DNA from: Pachyseris speciosa
Taxonomy: Eukaryota > Cnidaria > Anthozoa > Scleractinia > Pachyseridae
Assembly (NCBI GenBank): GCA_016490735.1
Contig: JAEMWC010000074.1
Location: 1,588,501 to 1,652,500 of the forward strand
Length of the DNA stretch: 64,000 nt
Direction of reading: 5' to 3'
Positions 46,801-58,800 of this stretch are shown one piece after another; the first letter of the stretch is position 1, and every line of letters begins with the position of its first letter. The translations under genes and the position numbers were made by a program. Below the pieces are notes generated by a model. That model worked only from the letters and a program-made list of their open reading frames with translations, did not search any database and had not been told where the DNA came from.

Positions 46801-49800
46801 ACCTCCCCAAAAACGTTCTTGAAATTAAATGTACACCCAAGGCTTGGAGTCAGAATTTTCTCAAACCAAAACATCCAAGAAAGTTGTAATAATAACATGA
46901 AAAACGGTAAAATTAACAAAAGAAGTCTTACTTTACTTCGGTCTGCTTCAGCACTGTATGTTCCATCCCAGCGTTTAATCTAAGGAAAGAGAAACAGGTA
47001 CAATGAAACCTCCCATAAATGGACAGTGCATAGGTGGCCGCTTACAGGAGGTCATAAATGTAGGGTTTCAGTGGAGAAGCTACTGGGTTTGTGGTTTGTT
47101 AGTGTCTGCTCATGAGAAGCATCCCCTTACAGGAGGTGTTGACCAGCAAGCAGAGGTTCGACTGTACACTAATAATAATAATAATAATAATAATAATGAT
47201 GATGATGTAATGTTTAATAAATGAGCAGGAATGTTTTATCAAGTTTAAATTTTAGGACTTGATAAAACACGAATTGCAAATTTATTGAGTGGCTTACAGT
47301 AAAAAGCTTTACTGTACATCTATCCATTCTTACACTAAAATTTAGATTTCGGGTTATTGTAGTCTAGAAAATCAGATGTAAAATTTAGCCATGTCTTTAT
47401 CAGATATAAAGACACTCATTAAAAAATAATTTCTTTTGTATTTCCTTCTTGAATTATTAATGTATTTTTTAAATAATTATAATTATTGTCATTATTATCA
47501 TTATTATTTATACTTTTTACTTATTAAAACAATGTCTTTTAATGATAATTACAAAGCCAGCAGAGCCATTTGGTGAAGTCAATGCCATTCTTGGTCTAAT
47601 AAGCCCCACAAAAACAGTATTTGAAGCTCTCATTTGGCTTCTGCAGCCTGGCATCAGAGAATGCAAGGCTGTGTCAAACCCTGAAGAAAAATTTTTGAAG
47701 GTGAGGTTAAGTGTTCCCCTAAACCAGCAATTGAACAAGGTTCTCTCTCAAAAATGACCAAGACAAGTTTTGATTAATTTCCCTCAACAAGCAACTCCAA
47801 GCTTTAAGCCTTAGGACGTTCACGCCAATTGTCTGTGCGCAACATTTTCTGCACATCTCACGGAAGTGTTGCACGCAAGTCCACGAGGTCCGCATGAGGA
47901 AAAAATGTCATGCAAAGGTTGGTAAACAAATATGGCGTCTAAAACGCTCTTAACTTCCAGTAGACTCCAGTTTCTACTTCGTCATGTCGCACAACAGCGT
48001 GACTTTGGAATTCAACAACAATTTAATCACAACTTACTCTCTTAAATGGTCGGTGATGACCCCTACTTTTCTTTACGGAAACAGTTTTTATTTACAATTA
48101 TCTCCACATTGTCTAAAAATGAACAAAAAATCAATGTGGGAAGCAAAAAAAAATTCAGACAAGATTTCTGTCCACGGGACATCGAATCCTGCCTGATCTT
48201 GCGGCTGCAAGGCGCGTGAAACTATGGTTGCTAAATGCAAACTTGTTCTTAAGGAACCTCACCAGTTGTTTTAAATTCACTTAATAGGTCCACTTAAACA
48301 ATACTTGGCAGAGAACAATTTTCACTTCAAAGATCTAATTGCAATATTTTTGGGCTTACAGACACTGTGACCTTGTTCGCTAACGAAGCCTGATTTTTTC
48401 CGATTTAGGGTGCTCTTCCAGACATGTTTTCTCCAATACGAAGTCAGTGACCCCCCATTTTTTTACATTTCTGACATAACTAACTCATCATCTTACAGAC
48501 GTGAACGTCTCAGAAAAACATCAGTGTTGGAAAATTTTTGCGCAAACGTCCTTAAACATTGATCTGAACTTTTGTTGACAAGTGCAGTATGTAGTACTGC
48601 TGGCTTTATCGTGTTGAAGTGCTCACAAAGCTGCAAAAACACTTACTTGTCTTCTGATTGTAATGAAAATGTAGGAGTAAACAATAAACAGCCCAATGAT
48701 GCAGACATACACAGGTATGTAATAACTGTAGATTAAAACAAAACAAAAACTAATTGTAAATAAACATTTTACAAACTAATTACAACAATGTGAATTCAAA
48801 TTGTTACAGTGCACAAGAGTAGCATCACCTTCAAAAGTTAAGTCTCCTTTTGACTGAAAATTGACACTCAGCAACTACTTTGTTTAGCTGCCTACTCTGC
48901 TTGGCAGTATAACTCGATCCTTACAAGAGATGGGATGTACATTACAAAAGGGTCCTTCTCGTGCTCACAACAAAATGCCCTGAGAGCCCTGCATGCCAAG
49001 CTTCCACAGACAGGGCACCAACAAAAGGTACCAGCTGGTATTAACCTCCAATAGGTATCATAAGTTAGGTTCACCTGCAGAGACAGGTGGTGACCTGGGA
49101 TGCTAACAACCACTGCTAAAAACTCTAAGTAGTCTAATATGCACTGTGGGACAGAATGACACTGACATAATTATGCATGGTTACCTACAGTCTGTACATT
49201 TCTGAGCAATTTCAGTTGCATCAATTCCATCATCAGTTTTTGGTAGACCAAACAATCATGACATGTTTTCACTTACGTAGCAAACCTCCAAGCTACACTG
49301 TTGTCACTTTCCTTAGTAATCCAGCTGTAAAATATAATGTAAGATAGTGTTTCCATTATTTAAACCAGTCAAAACAGTGAAAAATTCAAAAAGGTGCATA
49401 TTGTTTTTGTTAATTTACCTAAAAAAATATTCTTAAAGTATAGAGGACTGCAGGCAGTATGTGCATCCTGTATATTATTATTTCTATGGTCAAGTCAGCC
49501 CGCTAATCACTCAGGTTTGCAATGTTTTGCACAGGTCATTGTGTCACAAAGTATTAGTGAGACTAAAATCTGATTCTCTCCATGTATTTTTAACATCACA
49601 AACACTATGTCTCTATATCCATCTATACATTGTCAAATAAATAAAACAAAACTTGAATATTCTGTTGCAGAGAATGAATATATGAAAATCATGTTGTTTG
49701 AACTGTGGATTAAAGAATGAACATGTAAATGCATGATCATTGCAGTTTAATGACCACTACTTAAGCAGTAGTGAAAATAAAGCCTGAAAAAAAATCAGAC

Positions 49801-52800
49801 CCGTAAATGAACATGAAGTGCACTAGTTTATGACATTTTCTGGACAGCTGTTTGAACACTTCTGTCAGATTTTGAAACTAATATATTACACACACATTTG
49901 ATTGGCTTCTTGTTTGTCAAGCTAGAGTTTATGGCATGGATGAAATTAAAGGGACTGGGCATCGACTCTCAAAGTGTGAGGACGCACGTCATTCCATTCT
50001 CCGCTAGCTAGCTGCTACAATTTACATGTAAAACCCTGGTGAACATGAGTAATGGAAAAGAAAAGTCAATTTACAAGAAGAAATGCTGGCTGATCAGATG
50101 ATAGCAATTTCAAAGAATGAACTCAACTAGTGAAGAGCTTGGCAGTGAAAATTGACATTACATGTAGCTTGATTCAGACAGCCTTGCAAAGCCACCATGA
50201 CTGACGTCTTGTGCATTAAACTTCAGCAACTCGATCAAGTCCATAACAGCTAACTTGTTGGGTGAGATTAAAGACTTAAAGCAAGGGCTTACATTTATTA
50301 ATAAAGAAGTCGAGACGGTAAAGGATACCATGAGCATTAAAGTGGACTAGCTATGCTTGGGTTGCCATTTTTGAAAAGGAACAATACTGTTGTATGGAAT
50401 ATTCCTGAAGGCGCCGAGAAAGATTCCTCCTGCCAAGACATCTTCCGCAACAAAAATTTACCAAACCTAGTCAATCCATTTTTGCTGTTTTTAACATTCA
50501 AATTCTGATTCTTATATTATAATACCAGTTCAAACAAAGATCTTGAGAATTATTAATCAAGTTAGACGGTAAAAACTATTGTTTACAGTCTTTGGAAGAA
50601 TATCTCTAACTTTGACAATGAAGCATGAAGCGTGCTAGTTTAATTGACACCATTTTGAAAACTTTCACATCCACATGCATATTTGATTGGCTTTTTTCCC
50701 CTTGAGTTTGACTTCCTGCCTTCAATACAATTTAAGCTTTTGAAAAACTGAATGCCAGTACCACTGAAAGATCATATTAAGTTTCTTCTCAATCTTGTTG
50801 TCTGACGGTTCTTTTTTTTTTTTACATGATTTTCTGTCAAAATGCAGAGTACTGCATGAGCGTGACTTTCACATTGGCTTACATGGAGGGCTGGGCATAC
50901 ATATTGACATATTGTCAGTCATACATATGGTGACATCATAACCAAAAACAAATTTTCTCACACAGATAAGTTACCATATTATTTTCTTACCCATCATGCA
51001 GTACTCTAAGTACAACTCAGTAACAACTTCCAACTCAGTTGCCGATAAACAAACACCCCTAAATACTGTGCCAATGAAGTAATTACTCACCACCAGGCTC
51101 CTGCTGGTCCATAATGGTCATTTATTAAAGGCAAGCAAGCCACAACAAAGGGGATTCCCCATGAAACAAGATGATAATACCTGACAGGCAAAGACTCTAA
51201 CTTAGGAGACACAAATGCAGACCTTACAAAATCTATATTTACCACAAAATCTAATTACCACCTGACAGCCTAGCCATGACATCACATATGAAGGAAAACA
51301 ATTACTCCACACACATGCATTGGATGTGAGATGGTAGACAGCCAAAGATGTGGATACCACCTATTATCTCACATCCAACAAACTAATAGGAATGGAACAT
51401 TTTCTTAATTAAAAAACTAAAAAAAAAATGGAAAATGCTCATTTCATTTTGAAAAAAGGACGAGGAGACAATTTAATGGTTGCCATTTATCAGGCAAGGT
51501 ATAATTAGTAAATAAACCCCTTTGGTGGCTGGTACAGTCTGTATATTGGAGGATATCTGCAGATGATAGATTGTGGCAACTGTGAAATTTTGAGGACAAT
51601 CTATCAGCAGCCAAGGACATTATCCTCCAATATACCAGCAAACTAGAAAGGGGTTTATTTATTTTAAAACCCTCTGATTAATTTTCATATTGCGTATACA
51701 TATTTCAAAGTTGAAAATGTTGGAAAAATCTGACGATGATTGTGAATGATGTAAACTACTGCATTGATTGGTCGAGTTTATTAATTTTTATTTATTATAA
51801 ACTGTAAGGGTGGTTATAATGGTTGTTATCCTGTGCCTGCCATTAATTGAAACTCAGGAATTGCATTATCCAATGACCCAGCTTTTCATAATTATCAACT
51901 GAAGATACCAACATTTTCAGTGTAGTTGTATGTAAGAATTAAGTCATACTCAGTGTCCCTAACCATAACTTTTAAACATCCAAAGTGCACAAGAAATCAA
52001 AGTTAAGCCTGCTTCTGAAGATGGTTGTTAGTAGAGATCAAATTTAATGGCAGGCACCCAACCAATAGCTCTGGTGAAACTGCACCTTATTACCATCAAG
52101 ACACCCCTTTTTTGAAGTTTTTCTATCAATATGTTTACAATTATAACTCCTAAAAAGACTAGAAAGTTAAGAGGAGTTTGAGATACAGATTCACTCACAA
52201 AGGAATTTATCGCAATGATCGCTAGAGTGCAAGGCTGTATGTGATCTGCCCCTGCAAACTCCAAGGAGTGCCCCCACAGATCATGTGCAAACTCAGCGAG
52301 ACTGCAGGCAGCATAATAGCTCGAGATTAACAGGGCTCAAAGTTTACTTTTGGCTTTGGAATTACTTGTGCTACCAGTTGTAAATTTCTAGGCGCACTGT
52401 CAAAAATGTAGGTGCACTGCCAAAAATTTTAGGAGCACAGCTAAAGATACTGGTGGCACCAAAAAGCTTCAGATGTTGTATAAGTAATCATTTATCAGTA
52501 TGCTATCTTTTATTTCAATCGTTTGTTCGTGCCTTTCAGCAGCCTCCGTAGCAAGCATTTCCATGTGGTTTCCGTCAGCAAAGAAAGACTTTAGAATTCT
52601 GGTTTCACTTGCATAACTATTGAAGATAAGCTGTTTTTAAAACAACAGTGAGAAAATGTTTAAAGTTATCATCGCAATTAGATCTAGACAATAAACAAAA
52701 ATGTGACTAACTTTTCAAACTTATCAGTTTTCACTTGTTTTATTGCATTCCAGTATAAATTGAAGGTGATACAGCACACCCAAAGCAGGACTGAAAAACC

Positions 52801-55800
52801 TGAAATATGTAGACACAATTAACCTTTAGAAGGCTCTTAAACCAGATTCATTGAAATGATTGATTGGTTTAGCTCCATTAATAGCTTCTAATTGATTGGT
52901 TCGCTCTGACTTCATTAATATGAAAATAAGATGTACATGTATGTGTATGATCCACTGATATTATACTTTTCCTTTCTCAGAAAAAAATGCAACTACAGTG
53001 TATGGTATCCCTCCTCAATAAATCAAGTACAAATCAAAATCAAATAATCAAGGGGCCATGGCTGTCGAATTCACTGCACAATATGCGTTGTTTGACCTTG
53101 TTTTGTACTAAACTTACTGTTACAATTTATGAGATCAAATAAACAAGTTAGAGCATACACTGTCTATTCAGACATTCAAATCGTTTCCAACATTAACCAG
53201 TCGAGAAGCAATTTTGGCATAAAACCTGGTTGGTTAATTATCTTCCATGAAACTCATAAATGTCCACTTCTTGCATTTTGTTATGTACCAACTGAAGGTT
53301 TGAAAACTAATTGCAGTGACTATATACCATGCTGGAGGTCCATTATCTAAAATGTGCTTACAAGACAATGTACAGGTCAATGTGAGGTGGCAGTGCATTA
53401 ATAATAAACAGAGGTCCAATCCAAAAAATAGTCAAACTATGCTGAAAGGTGATCACTGGATGGATATGACATGGCAAGAAACTAATTAAAAGAAAACTTG
53501 CATATTTAGAGCTGATGTTGGCTAAAATGATTCACAATGCATGTAATGTGTACTACTGAAATTGTTTGCTCTATGCAATAATTACATCTTAACTGTATAT
53601 TTATACAACTTACCCGTGAGTGACAGTAACCATGCCTGGAAGTCACATAAAGAACTGTTATCTGGGGGAACACCTGTCTGTATGAAGAAATAATTATACA
53701 GTCAGACATCAGGTATCTAGTAATGAATTTAACTGTAGTTGCAAGACTGTTCCTCTTCACAATAATTATTATTGTGAATTATTAGGAAGGGTAGGGAGAG
53801 TTGATTCAACCGATTTCCCCAAGGGTCCACCCTAATAGCTAGCTGCTGATAGCAATCCAACTCCAAGAGCTCAAGACTGAAATCAAAGTGGCTTAATAAG
53901 CCACTGAATGCACCAGAAAATGAATTATAGACCACTCGTGGTTATATGGTTTTCATTCATTTGTTACGAAACATTTGTTATGAGACACTTGCGTTACATT
54001 TTACGCGTTGATTTTCTTTGAATATGTAAGTGATCATTGCAGTTATGAGGAAGGTAAAATACAAATGTAACAGCCCTTTGCAAGAAAAAAATATGTTGCT
54101 ACATGTATCTGTTCCATTTATCCTAGACAAAGTTACATACTTCCTGTAGCATTAAAGCAAGTTGTTCCTGTACTGTATATCTTTTGTTAGTCTTTGTAGT
54201 ATCTTTACAAATTTTTCATTTGGTCATTTTCATGATTATAATTTTGGTTGTACAGTTTCTTGGACAGCGGATGTAAAAAATAGGAATTGAAGGAGTGAGG
54301 GATTGAGTGAAATCAGTATATAATATATACTGATTATTATTTTATTATAATACAAATTATTATTTCATTTTAACACACCATATATATAGTCACCCTCACA
54401 GATTATTCCCATACATTGTCAAGCATAATGTAGACTGCGAGTAGTCTCTAATTTCGGCAATGGATTGTGGGGCGGGCGAAAGACGCACGCGAAGTTGTTA
54501 GGATACGTGACGCCAGGGGAGCACCGAAAATTGGAGACTACAGACAAAGCCAGGGAGTTTGACCTTTCAAGGTCGAGTAATTTTGAAGTGTAAATTTCAT
54601 ATCATCTTTCAAGCCAATTTAGCGCAACCAGTGAGATTTCACCCCCCCCCCCCCCCCCCCTCGGCTTCCTGTCACTTGCTCCTGCCATTGAGTGTAGAAG
54701 TTAATGCTTAATTAACTTAATGTAAAGACAAATAACTGTTGTAGTTAAAAATTTTCAATAGGTAATTTTTTTTTAACTAGGTAAATATATTTTTGAACTA
54801 GGTATTTTTTTTTAACCAGGTAATTTTACTCTTGCCTGTTTTCAGTCAACTGTCTGAAAAAGGGCCTTCATTTTTTGGGGTGTGGATGAAAAATAGGGGC
54901 CTGGTATTTTTAGGGGGTTCTTAAAAGATAGAGAAATTAAAAAAAAAAAAAAAAAAAAAAGAATTTACAACATCACTTTCACATTTCTCTGTTACTCCCT
55001 TTTCCCCTTCTATCAACCTGTACTCTTTCACTACCTCACAATTCTGTTTTACACTAACTGTGTAGCATTTATATTAACGTCATTACTTCAATGAGAATAA
55101 AGAAGAATTTTTACTTACCCGCTGGGTATCGAACCAACGACCTTCGTATCAGTTCAGATCTCCTGTCCATCACGCTCTTCTCTAGACCACGCTGCTCAAT
55201 TTGGAAGACGCCCTATTCTTTCTTCTATTTATTCTTTTCTAGGTCCCAGACTCACCTCGGTCAAAACTTAATTTATGCAAAACGCGCACATGCGCACTTG
55301 TATGAAAATGGGACTTGTTCATTGAAAGCGAAGGATAGTGTACCGTTTTGTGTCGCTAAAGACACGTTTTACGAAAAGTTAGATGCCCTTAAAGGCTCCA
55401 AAAAAAGTAACAGTAAATTGACTGTCTTCATAGATGATGAATTTTACGAGAATGCTAAAAACTGGCTCAAAAATGAAAGCAAGAATCACGAGCAGTTCGG
55501 ACTGACAAAGACAGATGTAGGGACGATTAAGCGAAAGCAGTGGACCATTCAAAATGACAACATCTTGTCGAAGGACCGAAAAATTGTAGTACCTAGAAGC
55601 CAACTTCACAGCATTTTATCCCAAGCTCATTCTTCAACCGCACACCGCGGGAGAGATAAAACTGAAGAATTTGTAAAGAGGACATATGCAGAAATATTTC
55701 AACATGTTGTAACACTATTCGTCGGTCTGTGCCATCTACACCAACAACAAAAAAGTGTAACAGACTATTTGAAGTGGCCAATAACGAAACCAATACAGGC

Positions 55801-58800
55801 AAGTAATTTTCTGGCACACGTACAGTTGGATTTGATAGACTTTAGAAATTTGAATTGTTCTTGTGGAAAAAACCACAACTGGCTTTTACATGCAACTGAT
55901 CATTACAGCAAGTTTTCCTGGCTTTTTCCTCTGTCACATAAAACCAGTGAGGAAGTATTAGAAGCAGTCACACAACTCTTTTGGCAGGTTGGCTTTCCTA
56001 AAAAGCTTCACACAGATAATGGAAAAGAATTCAAGAATAAGAACATGATAGACTTTTGCAATAAACATAAAATTGACCTAGTTCATGGAGCTCCAAGAAC
56101 TCCACAAACACAGGGACTAGTTGAAAGAAACAACAGGACCGTTAAGGAAAACTTGGCAAACAGCCTTAAGGAGAAACAAGTCAGCTTGAACACCTGGTGC
56201 AGATTTGTTGGAGAGGCTGCCTATAAGAGAAATGTCACAATACACAGAGCAACTTCAAAAAGCCCATATGAACTTGTCTTTGGCATTCTTCCCCATAGAA
56301 GTATGCCAACAACACCATCGCCAGAACAATGTTCCTCTATGGAAGCAGACAGACAACAAGAAAGTGAAGATGAAAATGAATGTGCGGAGAAAGCAATTGA
56401 AACAGAAGTTGAGGAGCCTACCAGAGTCTCAGACATGAACAATCCTACCTCCAAAAGAAAAGCTGAAGAAAGTTCATCTCAAAACAGAAAACAAATGAAA
56501 AGCCAAACAAACGAAAAACAAAATAAATACAATGAAAAAATGAAATCCGCAAGACCAAGTGTAAAGAAATTTGAAGTCAATGATTATGTCTATGTTAAAA
56601 TTGATAAGATTGATAAAAGTACTGCACTTCATCCCAATGTTCTATTTGGGAAAATAGTTGAACGGAAATGGAAAACACATATGCAAGAATAGCAACCAAA
56701 TTTGGTTTAATAACAACTCTCATTTCCCCCTCAAGATTGACAAAATGCTGGAGACCAAATATTGTTTTTGAAACTACTAAAGAAATAACATTTACAGCAG
56801 CATGTAAAATGGCAATGGAACAATAGACAATAAAACTGCTTTCAAGTTTATTTTTATATTTGTTGTGTTTTAATAATAACAGCAAACCATCCATTATTAT
56901 TTTTTCAAAATCTATCTCCCTTTTTTCTCCTCTTCAATCTGCTAGTACATCTGAACCCTAACCCTAACCCTTACCCTAACCTAACCCTAACCCTAACCTG
57001 TCCCTAATCCTAACCCTAATCTAACCCTAACCCTAACCCCTAACCCTAACCCTAACCCTAAAACCATAATGCTTAGGCCTAATGAGTAAACCCTGGGCAC
57101 AATAATATCAAGCTCATTTAAAACAACACATTTGGGAGATTAGGAATTAAGACTGAAAATGCAGGTTGTGTCATAACAAAAATGAATGGAGGAAAATACT
57201 TTATTAGAAAAGGCCAGTTACCAAAAACGAAACTAGTTTTAAAAAGGAAATAACTACTTGATACGAAGAGAAACCTAGTTAGAAAAAACTAACCAGTTAT
57301 AACATGAAATAATCTAGTTAGAAAAAAAACTAACCAGTTAAAAATAAAATCAACTAGTTAGAAAAAAACTAACCAGTTAAAAAATGAAATCACAAAATAA
57401 TTATAATAATCACAGAACCTACAGGTAGTTTTCAGTCAGTCTCTATAGAGACACAGATAACAATGGTGAAACAGACAACTGCCGGTGGACAAAGAAAAGG
57501 AGCTAATGAGAGACCCATATGTTTTTTACGTCCACCAGCATGGTGGTGAGGACGTAATGTGCAAACCACCTAAAGTATAAGGAACGGTGAATGGTAAATC
57601 TGAGACTTTGCAAGACAGCAAGACTAATATATTTGCTGCGGGCCTGAGACTTTTTTAACCTTGCAAAAGAAACGAAACTCCAAGAGGATGTTGCAAAAAA
57701 AAAATGAGACGGCGAGACCGGTGAAATTTGACAAAAATTCTATGAGACGTGTATGTTTTGAATAACCATTCACAACCCCTGGTATAATTCATATTGAGGA
57801 AAAAGTATGCAAACTAACCCAGAAATGACTTTGGATTTATCAGAGAAAAGCTAAGCATTCCACAGACTCTCTAGTTAGAAAAAAACTAACCAGTTAAAAA
57901 ATGAAATAATCTAGTTAGAAAAAAACTAACCAGTTAAAAATAAAACCACCTAGTTAGAAAAAAACTAACTAGTGAAAAAGTAAAATTAACTGAAAATAAA
58001 AATTAACTGCAACATAACTATTTATCTATTCATAACCTAAATGTTAGTTTGGAAAGGTATGCCTGCAAATGACGTCACTGAACTGACTGAAAACATGTAT
58101 CTATCATGTAAGTATGTTGTAGTTCAATTTGCACTTTGGTACAATTTGTTTTTCTACCAGTACAGAATATATTGAACTGGTACAAAATATTTTGTACCAG
58201 TTCAATTTTGAAATTTTTCAGAACAGTTTGTTGGTTACTTACAATAATATTATTTTTTTGCAGCACTTGTCTATCAGGAATAAGCTTTAGTTCTACTGTG
58301 GTTAGTTTTCATTTACAATCATCCCTGGCTAGTGATTCTTCATAAACCTGAGCCTAGGGTTAGGGTTAGGGAAGGGGTTGGGTTAGGGTTTACAGTTAGG
58401 GTTTAGGGAAGTGTCTGGGTGACAGCTGATTGCCAGCGAGCTTCAATTTAAAACACATCAACACTTTTTCCCTCTATTTTTATTTGTTTTTATTAAAGGC
58501 TGCTCGTTTAGAATTTGTGTAAATAAAATTGCTTTTTTCACTTATACTGTCTCCCATTGGCATTATTTGTAGTCATTATTTTATGATTGACATTTTGTGA
58601 TTTACTGTAAATTACTTATTTTTGGAAAAAATCATTTTACAATAAATTTAAATTACTTTACAATGTTGTCATATTGTTGTCTTTTATACTTTTTAGGCTT
58701 TTATACTTTTTTATACTTTTTAGGTATCTTTTGACACACACTCCATGATTGTTTGAAGGGATGTCAATTTCAGCTACAAGATTTATTTTGGGAAGTCTGA

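Larger units (their letters stand above)
54737..58014 (+). mobile_element. Ginger-like DNA transposon with integrase, TSD TAAC
   Basis: The left end TGTTGTAGTTAAAAATTTTC and the right end, on the other strand, TGTTGCAGTTAATTTTTATT are inverted, flanked by perfect TAAC duplications (54733-54736 and 58015-58018). TGT...ACA ends with a 4-base duplication and an integrase with a D-D35-E core define Ginger-type elements (family knowledge). Contents in order: subterminal AACTAGG words, a poly-A run (about 54940-54960), an antisense SINE head, the integrase frame (55091-56692), telomere-like CCCTAA repeats (56954-57062), and a subterminal CTAGTTAG minisatellite interrupted by a 491-base repeat. The whole 3.3 kb sits in intron 4 of receptor copy 4 on the opposite strand. 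Confidence 0.75.

Noticed and set aside
52028..52264. 78-residue minus-strand frame with a hydrophobic stretch in intron 6 of copy 4
   Set aside because: It looks like a repeated noncoding element in such genomes, but I could not tie it to a family and there is no splice support.
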